This document shows, in pieces, positions 19,025 through 27,416 of a stretch of DNA of 64,000 nt. Position 1 is the first letter of the stretch; each line of letters opens with the position of its first letter. A model generated the notes under the pieces. The model saw only the letters and a list, made by a program, of their open reading frames with translations, made no database searches and was not told the DNA's origin. Source of the DNA: Desulfobacteraceae bacterium. GTDB lineage: Bacteria > Desulfobacterota > Desulfobacteria > Desulfobacterales > Desulfosarcinaceae. The translations under genes and the position numbers were made by a program. The stretch covers positions 1 to 64,000 of the forward strand of contig QZKV01000148.1 of the NCBI GenBank assembly GCA_003599575.1, read 5' to 3'.

Positions 19025-20395
19025 ATGAAAAGATCCATTGTCAGTGTATTTGTAGCTCTAGTGTTATTGCTGTTCTGCGGTTCACCGGTAATCAGTGCGG
19101 CCCTTGCAGCGGCTTTTCCAGGTGCCGCCGGATTCGGTACTTCCACGGCGGGAGGCCGCGGCGGCAAAGTCCTGGCCGTGACCAATCTCAACGACAGCGG
19201 CGCCGGCAGTTTCCGGGCAGCTTGTGAAGCCAGCGGCGCACGCATCGTCGTTTTCCGCACCGGTGGTACGATTAAAATCAAAAACAACATTGTCATAAGC
19301 AATCCTTATATCACCATCGCGGGCCAGACCGCTCCCGGCGGCGGAATCAGCCTGCGCGGCGCGGGGATTTGCATCCGAACCAACGATGTGATCATGCGCG
19401 GCATCCGTATTCGCGTGGGCGACGACCCCGACGGTTATAAACCCGAGAACCGGGACGGCTTGTTTCTGGAAAACAATAACGGAAACGTCCGCAATGTGGT
19501 CATCGATCATTGCTCGATCAGCTGGGCGATCGATGAAAACATGTCGATGTGGTATCCCGGCATGCGCAATATCACGGTCAGCAACTGCATCATTTCCGAG
19601 GCGCTGAACAATTCACTGCACCCGAAAGGCCCGCACTCTATGGGGCCGCTGGTGGGTCCGGGTATTTCCAGCGTCACCTTTTACGGCAACCTCTTTGCCC
19701 ACAACACCGCTCGCAATCCGCGCCTGCAGGGGAGCAACACCGAAGTCATCAACAATGTTATTTACAATCGGGGCAGATGGGATGCGGATATCGGCGGCGG
19801 CACAGACCCCCAGAACATCGTGATCATCGGCAACTACTTTAAAAAGGGGCCGAGCTTCAGCAGCAATCCCTATCCGATCTCCATTCGGGATTACACGGTG
19901 GCCGGCTCGCGCGTTTACGCCGATGACAATATCGGCAGCAGCTATACTTCCGGCAACCTGTGCGACAGACCCGCTTTTCTCGTAAGCAGCCGGCCCTTTG
20001 GTTCTTCGGGCGTCCCCGTCAAAACCGCGCGCGCTGCATATGACTGGGTGCTGGCCAATGCCGGCGCCAATCCGCAGAGCCCGGACCCGGTGGATGCCCG
20101 GGTGATCAGGGAAGTCAAAAACGGGACAGGGCGCATCATCGACAAGGTATCCGAAGTGGGCGGCTGGCCTACGCTGGCGACGGGCACCGCGCCGGTCGAT
20201 TCGGATGGGGACGGGATGCCGGATAGCTGGGAAATAGCCCGCGGATTGAATCCCAATTATGCCGCGGACGCCAACAGCGATCGCGACAACGACGGTTATA
20301 CCAATATCGAAGAATACATCAACAGCTTCTACACAAGCGGTTCCGGAAGCGTCACTCTGCAGCCGCCTGTCCTGAGAATTACTTCCGTAAATTAG
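19025..20395 (+). CDS. Secreted pectate-lyase-like (parallel beta-helix) protein
   Basis: A 456-residue protein with a Sec signal peptide (cleavage near residue 29, after LAAA). The mature part starts FPGAAGFG, the hallmark of a group of PL1-like pectate lyase proteins, followed by beta-helix repeats (VLAVTNLNDSGAGSFRAACEA; VVIDHCSISWAIDENMSMW; ITVSNCIISEAL). A calcium-binding DSDGDGMPDSWE segment lies near residue 395, with a second DRDNDGYTNIEEY near 420. PL1 enzymes cleave uronic-acid polymers by beta-elimination; the exact substrate is not readable. The exopolysaccharide locus next door encodes an AlgD-like enzyme, so a self-made uronate polymer is an attractive target. AAAGGA precedes the ATG. 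Confidence 0.83.
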   Translation: MKRSIVSVFVALVLLLFCGSPVISAALAAAFPGAAGFGTSTAGGRGGKVLAVTNLNDSGAGSFRAACEASGARIVVFRTGGTIKIKNNIVISNPYITIAGQTAPGGGISLRGAGICIRTNDVIMRGIRIRVGDDPDGYKPENRDGLFLENNNGNVRNVVIDHCSISWAIDENMSMWYPGMRNITVSNCIISEALNNSLHPKGPHSMGPLVGPGISSVTFYGNLFAHNTARNPRLQGSNTEVINNVIYNRGRWDADIGGGTDPQNIVIIGNYFKKGPSFSSNPYPISIRDYTVAGSRVYADDNIGSSYTSGNLCDRPAFLVSSRPFGSSGVPVKTARAAYDWVLANAGANPQSPDPVDARVIREVKNGTGRIIDKVSEVGGWPTLATGTAPVDSDGDGMPDSWEIARGLNPNYAADANSDRDNDGYTNIEEYINSFYTSGSGSVTLQPPVLRITSVN

Positions 20396-20399
20396 AAAC

Positions 20400-20444
20400 A
20401 AAAAAAAGCCCGGTCGCCGTAAAAGACGACCGGGCTTTTTTGTT
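20400..20444. terminator. Strong bidirectional Rho-independent terminator
   Basis: A GC-rich stem (GCCCGGTCG / CGACCGGGC), flanked by an A-run on the left and a T-run on the right, closes a loop of about 10 nt. It serves the lyase gene on the plus strand and the exopolysaccharide operon that ends at 20471 on the minus strand. Confidence 0.92.
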
Positions 20445-20470
20445 TTCCCGAAATGAGGGCGCGGCTGCTC

Positions 20471-21490
20471 TCAGCCGCGATCCTTGGCCGCGCCGATTTT
20501 CTTGGATGCCGCGGGATTGAAGCGATTTTGTTTTACGGCGTCCAGCAGTGCGTACAGGCTGTGCTGTCTTTTTACTTCGAAATGGAGTTGATGGATCGCA
20601 TCCAAGCCCCGATAGGCCAGCATTTCCAACATCCCGATTGCTTCGGTCCTGCCGTGATAAGTGACGGAGTAACCCAGATCCGACAGAAGCGCGCCGCTGA
20701 TTTTTTCGATCTTCAGGATTTGTTTCGCTGAAAGTTCATTTTTCCACTTCTGATAATTTTGCTTCAGGATGGCGGCCTGGTTTTTTGCGTCTCCGTAATT
20801 TTCGCTGGGTTTTTTCAGCTGGATCATTTGGGGCTCAAAGGCAATGCCTATGAACGCACAAAGGTTCGCAATCGTTTCGGCCGGCTTATCGATCAATGCT
20901 TCATAAAAGAGTTCATGATAGCGGCCGGGCGGCATCCGCAGTCCGTCTTGCCTGCATTGCCGCACATAGTCGTGCCACCTTTGCGCCGACCGATAAAGGT
21001 TCTTGTTCCAGACCTTGCGGGAGGACAGGCATTGATCTCTTGCATCGCGGATAATGTGAATGAACCTGGCGTCCGGAAAATGCTCCGCAAGCAAAGGCAG
21101 GTGCAGCATATAGAAGGGGGTTTTATCCCCCCATATGGTCTTGTTGTGCCGCTTTGCAAACAAACGGTAAAAAGATTCTATGATCCCTGCGGAAGACCAA
21201 TCTTCAACGGCCCCATACCACTCGCGGGCAGATAGTTGATAGCCGTTGGCCGACAACCGTTTAATGAAATTGGTGGCCGCGAGATCCGCGTGGAACTTCC
21301 GGAAATTGGCAGGCTCTTTAAGATCGCCATATCGAGGCATCCGCTTCAAGTACTGCGGGATGAAGTGGGATTCATTGCCCGGAATTGCAATCATCGAATG
21401 GTTATTTAAGATATGCACCAGCAATTTGGTGCCGGAGCGCGGCATGCCGACCAGGAAAAGGGGGCCCTCGAACAGGTGGCTTCTGCTCAT
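20471..21490 (-). CDS. PAPS-dependent sulfotransferase family protein
   Basis: A 339-residue cytoplasmic enzyme of the sulfotransferase superfamily, which moves a sulfuryl group from PAPS to a hydroxyl or amine. The 5'-phosphosulfate loop is FLVGMPRSGTKLL (residues 12-24), and the 3'-phosphate-binding region is FIHIIRDARDQCLSSRKVW near 142-160. WGDKTPFYMLHLP near 119 is a typical core segment. The ATG at 21490 overlaps the upstream glycosyltransferase stop (ATGA), with GAGG upstream. It is the last gene of the exopolysaccharide operon, so the likely acceptor is the polysaccharide or its lipid-linked unit. PAPS would come from the Sat-CysC protein at 43.9-45.7 kb. Confidence 0.85.
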   Translation of the reverse strand: MSRSHLFEGPLFLVGMPRSGTKLLVHILNNHSMIAIPGNESHFIPQYLKRMPRYGDLKEPANFRKFHADLAATNFIKRLSANGYQLSAREWYGAVEDWSSAGIIESFYRLFAKRHNKTIWGDKTPFYMLHLPLLAEHFPDARFIHIIRDARDQCLSSRKVWNKNLYRSAQRWHDYVRQCRQDGLRMPPGRYHELFYEALIDKPAETIANLCAFIGIAFEPQMIQLKKPSENYGDAKNQAAILKQNYQKWKNELSAKQILKIEKISGALLSDLGYSVTYHGRTEAIGMLEMLAYRGLDAIHQLHFEVKRQHSLYALLDAVKQNRFNPAASKKIGAAKDRG

Positions 21491-22614
21491 CCGCACCTCG
21501 CTTGAAGCGCCCGCTGGCTTTCTTCGGCACCGTTGTTGAAGATGTTTTTGTAAATGCTTTCCAATCGGCAGGCCGCCTGCGATGCTTTGAAATGCGCCTG
21601 AGCGAAATTGTAGTTGTTCAAAGCCATCGTGCGGTATAAGGATTCATCTTTCATCAAGGCGCGGATAAAATCGGCATAGACTTGCGGATGCGAGCTTTCG
21701 GTCACAAAGCCGTGCACGCCATTGCGGAGGAAATCCGCCAATCCGCCCACGGGGCGCGTGATCACCGGCAGGCCGAAGCCCATGCATTCCAAAACCGCAT
21801 TGGGCATACCCTCCCCATGGGTAGTGGGAAAACAAAGCATATGAGCGCTTTTCAAAAGCTGGTTTTTGGCTTTGCCCCGCACATAACCTACAAAACGGAT
21901 GTTGCTTAATCCCGCTTCGGCTGCAAATTTCCTGGCCGGCAGCAACTCCGGCCCCTCTCCGGCGACGACAAGTTCGACCGCCGGGGTGTGCCGGGCCAAA
22001 AGCCCGATGGCGGTCATGGCTTCATAAAGTCCTTTTTCTTTGAGCAAGCGCGACATGAACAAAACCCGCCATGGCCTGGCCTGCAGGCGTTGCTCCAACG
22101 CGCGCTGGAAATCAAATCCCAGCAAGGCCTCGTCATCCAGCACGGTAAACTCGCGATAGACCGGTTTGTCCCCGACCCAGGTGATCAGCCTTCGCCTGAA
22201 CGCTTCGGACAGAACGATGAAAGCGTCCGCACGGCCGAAGACGTTCTTGAACAGCCAGAGCCACCGGCTTTGAATCAGATCTTCATGCCGGCTGTTCCAG
22301 CCCCTGAAGAAAACGAGCGTTTTCTTATGGCAGAGTTTGGCCATCAGGACAAACATGCCGTCGCGCACCAGCGATTTGGTATCCAGCGACGGATTGACAT
22401 GCACGATGGCGTAGCGTTCCATCACCATCCGGCGCATAAACCCACGCAGGTCACGGATCAGCCGGACGAGTTTTTCAGTGGAACCGACTTCACCTGGCCG
22501 CGTTCCGATAATCAGCTTTCCGACCGGCATCGAGAATTTGCCTTCCAGCTTCCTGTAATAGCCGGCCACTCCCCCGGGATCGCGTAAGTCGGGGTGTAAA
22601 ATCAGGATTTTCAT
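21487..22614 (-). CDS. GT4-type glycosyltransferase
   Basis: A 375-residue GT-B glycosyltransferase. The N-terminal half starts MKILILHPDLRDPGGVAGYY, with a Gly-rich acceptor loop. The C-terminal half has WRVLFMSRLLKEKGLYEAM near 182 and the donor-site segment CFPTTHGEGMPNAVLECMGFGLPVI near 268-292, containing the EGMPN/E catalytic pair. It transfers a sugar from an NDP-sugar to the growing polysaccharide repeat on the cytoplasmic face. Its first 125 nt overlap the end of the upstream deacetylase gene in another frame. The MKILIL start is canonical, so the overlap comes from the upstream gene reading on. Confidence 0.88.
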   Translation of the reverse strand: MKILILHPDLRDPGGVAGYYRKLEGKFSMPVGKLIIGTRPGEVGSTEKLVRLIRDLRGFMRRMVMERYAIVHVNPSLDTKSLVRDGMFVLMAKLCHKKTLVFFRGWNSRHEDLIQSRWLWLFKNVFGRADAFIVLSEAFRRRLITWVGDKPVYREFTVLDDEALLGFDFQRALEQRLQARPWRVLFMSRLLKEKGLYEAMTAIGLLARHTPAVELVVAGEGPELLPARKFAAEAGLSNIRFVGYVRGKAKNQLLKSAHMLCFPTTHGEGMPNAVLECMGFGLPVITRPVGGLADFLRNGVHGFVTESSHPQVYADFIRALMKDESLYRTMALNNYNFAQAHFKASQAACRLESIYKNIFNNGAEESQRALQARCG

Positions 22615-23620
22615 GAATTGTCACCGTTTCCTGCAGCCGCATGGCGGATGCGCTGATGCCCAGGCTTGGAATCCCGCTTTGGCGCAAAAGGGCAAATGCC
22701 TGTCTGAGCCGATTCCACAAAGTTGCGCAGTCGGCCTGGGTCCTGGAGAATGGGCTTTGACCGAGCATCAGTTCGGAGGAATGGATCATCATATTGATAA
22801 TTGCGGGCCGGCGATCCAGTTGGCTGTGGATGATTTTTTGAAGAAACCCGTCTGCATAGGCTGGATTCGGGCGCAGCAAGCCATTGCCGCCGATGATCCT
22901 TTGATAGATCCGTAAGGCCGTTTTCGCACCCGGCAGATCTTTTCCAAGGCCGGCCGCCAGCATCTCGGGCAGCAACCTGTGGGGCGCATACACCGTCAGG
23001 GGTACTTCCATGATGCACTGGGGGTTGATGATATCGAGCGAACTGTGCGGCCAGTAGAACAGACGCCCAGGGGTCACACCAAACGCCGGCCCGCCCATCG
23101 ATCTGCCGCGCATGGCCGCAAGGTTCCACAGGGGTACCACCGATGTATCGACCAAAAAATGGTGCTCGACCAGCCAATTGACTGTGCGCTGGTCGATGCC
23201 CCACCGGCCGGCCCGATGGGCTGTCGGACGCACTTCGTAGGCGCTTTGAATGGCCTGGAAGAGGCATTCGGCCTTCTCCCGGAACAAACTGTCCGGCAGC
23301 TCATACTGGTATGCATAGCGCCATTTAAGATCGACGCCTTCCGGCGAGGGTTGTTCAAACGGCGGCGTGGTCCAGCTGTGAAGGTGGTATCCGATTTCGC
23401 AGCGACCCTGATCCGAAATGGGTTTGAGGACCTTTAAAGCCTCTTCCCGCACGGCGCATTCATAGGTCAGCAGGTAGGTCGGCACGATATTGTAGGCCTC
23501 GCATAAGGCCTGAAAACGCGGGATGGCCGACATGTTTTGCAAGCCGATCCGATCCTGAACACGCCAGGCGTCATCGGCTTCCGTGTCCACGGTTATCGTA
23601 AAATAGATGTCGGTTACCAT
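22490..23620 (-). CDS. NodB-like polysaccharide deacetylase family protein
   Basis: A 376-residue protein with a divergent NodB-type fold. FTITVDTEADDAW near residue 5 supplies the metal-binding Asp pair. EIGYHLHSW near 78 corresponds to the second metal motif, and PTAHRAGRWGID near 130 to the arginine motif. No signal peptide is present. The last 42 residues are encoded inside the next glycosyltransferase gene in a different frame and look low-complexity and Arg-rich. An upstream TTG (23629) overlaps the previous stop; ATG 23620 was preferred. It probably removes an acetyl group from a sugar of the exopolysaccharide unit. Confidence 0.72.
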   Translation of the reverse strand: MVTDIYFTITVDTEADDAWRVQDRIGLQNMSAIPRFQALCEAYNIVPTYLLTYECAVREEALKVLKPISDQGRCEIGYHLHSWTTPPFEQPSPEGVDLKWRYAYQYELPDSLFREKAECLFQAIQSAYEVRPTAHRAGRWGIDQRTVNWLVEHHFLVDTSVVPLWNLAAMRGRSMGGPAFGVTPGRLFYWPHSSLDIINPQCIMEVPLTVYAPHRLLPEMLAAGLGKDLPGAKTALRIYQRIIGGNGLLRPNPAYADGFLQKIIHSQLDRRPAIINMMIHSSELMLGQSPFSRTQADCATLWNRLRQAFALLRQSGIPSLGISASAMRLQETVTIHENPDFTPRLTRSRGSGRLLQEAGRQILDAGRKADYRNAAR

Positions 23621-23625
23621 ATTGA

Positions 23626-24705
23626 TCAAGCCGGCAGTCGGATGGGTAAATGTTTTAGCAGCGATTTCTTAATTCTCTTTAGAGAATTGAAAATGCCATA
23701 GCTGTTGGCGTTGAATATTTTTTCCATGGGTTCCAGCAGGGAGACCTGATGACTGGTGAATCCCTTTTTGAAAAGGTTGATGCCCCATTCCGGCGATCCT
23801 TTTTCGGCGTTGGGCGTAATCCCGCCGAGATCGTAGGTCGTGGCGCCTACACGTTTGGCCCATCTAATGGACTCCCACAGGATCAGGTCGGTTTTGGGAG
23901 TGCGGTTGGCGATTCTGGTGGAACCGCTGCCGCGGGCGTACTCGGCGATGTTGGAATGCCGCAAAATGATATTGCCGCCCACCAGATCCCCGTTTAACCA
24001 TCCGAGCAGGCAGGCGCAATTTTCGGGGAATGCGCTGCTGAAGCGCTGGATACCTTGAAACAAGGCGGCGGGGCGGAAATTGATCCCCTTGCTCCGGCAC
24101 ATGTCCCGATACATCTTCCAGAACATGGCCATCTCGGTACTGTTTTGAACGGGTTTGACCTGGATGCCGATTTTCATGGACTTGCGAATCAGATTGCGCC
24201 GGCTGCTTTTCAAGTTGCTGAAAATGTTCTCTTCCGCGGGCCTCAGGTCCAGCGTCAGCGTTTCGGTATGCGAGGTATTTTGGGGTGAAACCATATACCC
24301 CCGGGATTGCAGAAAGGATCTCAACTTCTGCGCCTGCACACGCTCCCAGAAAGGCTGGATTTCAATGGCGCACAGGCCGCTTCGGCTCAGTTGCGTTTCG
24401 TATGCCCCCCAAAGGGAAATGGCCTGTTCAATGTCATCAAAAACGGGGCCGCGCTGAACGGTGCCGACATGGAAACCGGTTCCCGGCACCCAGCTCTTGC
24501 GTATCAAGGAAGCAAAAACAGGCTCGTCTTGCCGCAGTGCGGCGATGATCATATACTGATTTGTTTTTTCCTGCGTGTGAAGGTACCACTGCGGGTTTTG
24601 AAAAACAGATCCATGCCGCGCGCTGGTCAGAAACCGGCCGATGTGTTCGGGCGTGGTTTGCAGATCCTCATAGGTCTGCCATTGAATGCTGTTCAAGGCG
24701 GCCAT
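23626..24705 (-). CDS. FemAB-like GNAT-fold acyltransferase
   Basis: A 359-residue protein of the FemAB/GNAT superfamily. The segment NLKSSRRNLIRKSMKIGIQV (about 166-185) is the basic helix typical of FemAB-related proteins. The C-terminal acyl-transfer domain includes LGWLNGDLVGGNIILRHSNIAEYARG (about 235-260) and YDLGGITPNAEKGSPEWGINLFKKGF (about 293-318). Related FemAB-like proteins are known in exosortase-type exopolysaccharide loci, but no exosortase was found here. It may add an amino acid or acyl group to a sugar; the substrate is unknown. A second member of the superfamily lies 1.5 kb upstream in the same operon. Confidence 0.78.
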   Translation of the reverse strand: MAALNSIQWQTYEDLQTTPEHIGRFLTSARHGSVFQNPQWYLHTQEKTNQYMIIAALRQDEPVFASLIRKSWVPGTGFHVGTVQRGPVFDDIEQAISLWGAYETQLSRSGLCAIEIQPFWERVQAQKLRSFLQSRGYMVSPQNTSHTETLTLDLRPAEENIFSNLKSSRRNLIRKSMKIGIQVKPVQNSTEMAMFWKMYRDMCRSKGINFRPAALFQGIQRFSSAFPENCACLLGWLNGDLVGGNIILRHSNIAEYARGSGSTRIANRTPKTDLILWESIRWAKRVGATTYDLGGITPNAEKGSPEWGINLFKKGFTSHQVSLLEPMEKIFNANSYGIFNSLKRIKKSLLKHLPIRLPA

Positions 24706-24851
24706 GTTAATCGGGCTGCATCAATCGGCAACGGTCTTGTTTTTCCATTCTCTTCAAAAAAGTCGCACTCCTGTCTTTGGGTTTTCTTAAGCAGCCCCCG
24801 GCCATCCGCTCGTAAAAGAGGTCCGCGGCAATATCTCTTTATATCGACCGG

Positions 24852-26111
24852 CTATGCTCTTCGGCGGAGCGCTTCGAAAGACACAGCGCTGGACCCGAGG
24901 CCGGTCGCGGTGAGTTCTTCCACCAACCGGTTCCAGTCTTGACCGATTTTGTCCCAGGTATATTTTTCTTCCACCAGCAGGCGCGCATTGGTTCCGATTT
25001 TCTTCCGTTCCAGGGGCTTCTGCATATAGTTCAAAATCGCATCAGCGAACTCTATGGGTTGCTCCGCGCGCACGTAGTGCGTCCCCGGTTGGGCGCCAAT
25101 GATGGCCTCTACCCCCAGCGCGTTTGAAATCACCAGGCGGTGCAGAGCGAAGGCTTCCAGCACTTTATTCTTCAAACCACTGCCGATCTGCATCGGGTTG
25201 ACCATTATCGGGATTCGCGCGGCAAAATCATACAAGCTTTCGATAAAACCGGTTACGATGATGTTTTCATCAGCAGCGGCCATTGCCTGGATGGCCGGTC
25301 CGGCGTTCTTGCCGACGATATACCACTTGATCTTTTGCGAGGACAAATAGGGCTGATACACCTTGTGGTAAAAATATTGAACCGCCGCGTGGTTCGGCGC
25401 AAAATTCAAATTGCCCCAAAAAACGATGGCATTGTCGATGGGCGGTTCACTTCCGGCATGCGCCAGCAGTTCGGCATGCACGCCATTGGGAATCAGCTTG
25501 ATCTTGTGCGCCGATGCGGGGTTCAGCTTTTTGAGCTTGTCGAGATCCGCCGGCGATATGGATACAATACGATCGTGCGCATCGGCCATTTTGCGCTCGA
25601 AATTCCGATACCTTTGAAGGGTCAGCCAGGTGCTCAGCTTGCGCCGGGTGGACATTTTTTTCTTCTGGTGTGCGTAGTATCTTTCGTAAGACAACGTGGT
25701 CGAATCGCAATTATCGGCAATTTTCCGCACATTTGTCAGCGATTCGACGAACTCCGTCAATATGTCGGGAAAGACGATGACGACGTCGCTGCGATGCTTC
25801 CGGATCTGCTTCTCTAGAAACCGGACCGTTTCGGCGTAGAATTCGGGCATGGCAAGCTTGGTAAAATGTTGGTTGCTCCAGCGCAGATGCCGCCGGAAAG
25901 AACGCGGTCCGTCCGGCGGCCGGATCAAATGAATTTCCTTGAAGATACCCTGGTTTTCGAGCTCCTCGACATGCCGGCCGGGTTCTCCGAAAGTGACCAG
26001 GACGCAGGTGTGCTTTTTGGCCAGCTGGCGGCAGGGGTGATACACCCGCAAGGTGTTGCCGCTATCGAGGGGGTACGGAAGGTCTTTGGACAGAATGAGT
26101 AGATTGGCCAA
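24852..26111 (-). CDS. GT4-type glycosyltransferase (exopolysaccharide)
   Basis: A 419-residue GT-B glycosyltransferase beginning ANLLILSKDLPYPLDSGNTL. The N-terminal domain contains DVVIVFPDILTEFV and KIADNCDSTTLSYERYYA; the C-terminal domain has IDNAIVFWGNLNFAPNHAAV and IMVNPMQIGSGLKNKVLEAF (donor-binding region). The style resembles the glycosyltransferases of exosortase-associated exopolysaccharide loci. The start is a TTG at 26111 with a strong AAAGGAG five bases upstream; the longer frame to 26138 lacks this support. The nucleotide-sugar donor is unknown. Confidence 0.85.
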   Translation of the reverse strand: MANLLILSKDLPYPLDSGNTLRVYHPCRQLAKKHTCVLVTFGEPGRHVEELENQGIFKEIHLIRPPDGPRSFRRHLRWSNQHFTKLAMPEFYAETVRFLEKQIRKHRSDVVIVFPDILTEFVESLTNVRKIADNCDSTTLSYERYYAHQKKKMSTRRKLSTWLTLQRYRNFERKMADAHDRIVSISPADLDKLKKLNPASAHKIKLIPNGVHAELLAHAGSEPPIDNAIVFWGNLNFAPNHAAVQYFYHKVYQPYLSSQKIKWYIVGKNAGPAIQAMAAADENIIVTGFIESLYDFAARIPIMVNPMQIGSGLKNKVLEAFALHRLVISNALGVEAIIGAQPGTHYVRAEQPIEFADAILNYMQKPLERKKIGTNARLLVEEKYTWDKIGQDWNRLVEELTATGLGSSAVSFEALRRRA

Positions 26112-26213
26112 GCAAACTCCTTTGTCTGGAAACGGCACCGGCTTTGTATTTGAGAACCTTGGCTCCGATCCATGGCAGGGCGCGGGCCGATTTCAGCAAT
26201 GGGATGGGGTTGA

Positions 26214-27416
26214 TTAATTCTGCGAAGTCTCTGCGGGCGAAACCCTTCGCCGCAAAAAGATGTTCGTCCAGCGGTAGAATTGCTTCACCATCAGAAGCGC
26301 CAGCGGCTTGGGTCGTTTTCTGAAGAGATAGCCCCTGTATGTATCCCAATGGAATGTCGGCCATCTTTTGTGCCAAGCATAGGCATTGCCGGATACGAAA
26401 TTGAGATATTTTACTTCGCCTTTGGCCGTGTGGTGCTGCAGAATTCTTTCCCACAGCAGATTGCCGGGCGACATGTTGGCGTACGCCTCATCATAGGCTA
26501 TTTTCAGGGCGTACAGCGTCTCCCCGGCCAACAATCCGAGCGAGGCCGCGATCGGATGCTTGTCCAGATAGAGCAGCGCGATTTCGCACGCACCCATTTC
26601 CGCGAAGCGCGCGATCATATGCCGGTAGAAATGCACCAGTTTTGAATCGAAACGAATTGCAGAGCGCGTGCCCCTTGCGCCCTTCCACCCGGAGGCCTCG
26701 ATATCCAGGAAGACCTGCAGGGCATGCTCGAGATCCCCTTTATTCCGGACCATACGCGTGCTGAGTTGACCCGCCGCGGACGCCCGCTTGTTGGCCATAC
26801 GCAGATTTTTCCTTAAGTTTTTGGATAATTTTCCAAAAAGATCCGGATACCCCGTGGCCAATTCGAGGTAATCGCATCTATCCATTTTTTCCAGAAACTT
26901 CGGCAGAGGCGCGGCTTTGAAAAGCGCCAGCGCACCTGAGTCCGGCAGCAGATCCTGGATGACCATCAAGTCCCAATCCAGCAGATTTTTTTGCAGCAAT
27001 CCGGAAATGAGCGCCCGCATATTTCTGACAGTGCGGAAACACTCCGGGAAAACAATATCCTTCAGTTTCATATGGGCATGTCTGGGGATTTCAAGAACGC
27101 CCAATTCAATTCCCCAAAACCGCATGCGTATTTTTCGTAGAGGCACGATGGCCGCCACTTCATTGCCGTCGAACAATGCACAGAACGACATCGCCTCCGG
27201 TTCCGGCTCCAGCGCAGCCATATAGCTTTCATACCATTCGTAGAAGTGCCAGTAGCCCTTGCGCTTCATTTTCCCGATCAGCTCACGCCACAGGGGTTCG
27301 ATGGCTTTGAATCCTTCCAACCCCCTATAGATCCGTATCGCGTTTGCCGGGGCCGCCTTCGCGCGCAACTCACGACCGACTTTTTGACTGTCAAACAGAA
27401 TTTCAATCGGTCCCAT
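26214..27416 (-). CDS. CelD/BcsL-like GNAT (FemAB-type) acetyltransferase
   Basis: A 400-residue GNAT-fold protein like those annotated 'cellulose biosynthesis CelD/GNAT' in polysaccharide loci. The N-terminal domain includes YRGLEGFKAIEPLWREL and WHFYEWYESYMA. The C-terminal GNAT half includes LSKNLRKNLRMANKRASAAG (basic helix), ALLYLDKHPIAASLGLLAGETLYALKIAYDEAYANMSPGNLLWERIL, and a final YRGYLFRKRP. It may acylate a sugar of the polymer. ATG 27416 overlaps the upstream gene by 14 nt; a TTG at 27449 would extend the overlap. Confidence 0.78.
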   Translation of the reverse strand: MGPIEILFDSQKVGRELRAKAAPANAIRIYRGLEGFKAIEPLWRELIGKMKRKGYWHFYEWYESYMAALEPEPEAMSFCALFDGNEVAAIVPLRKIRMRFWGIELGVLEIPRHAHMKLKDIVFPECFRTVRNMRALISGLLQKNLLDWDLMVIQDLLPDSGALALFKAAPLPKFLEKMDRCDYLELATGYPDLFGKLSKNLRKNLRMANKRASAAGQLSTRMVRNKGDLEHALQVFLDIEASGWKGARGTRSAIRFDSKLVHFYRHMIARFAEMGACEIALLYLDKHPIAASLGLLAGETLYALKIAYDEAYANMSPGNLLWERILQHHTAKGEVKYLNFVSGNAYAWHKRWPTFHWDTYRGYLFRKRPKPLALLMVKQFYRWTNIFLRRRVSPAETSQN

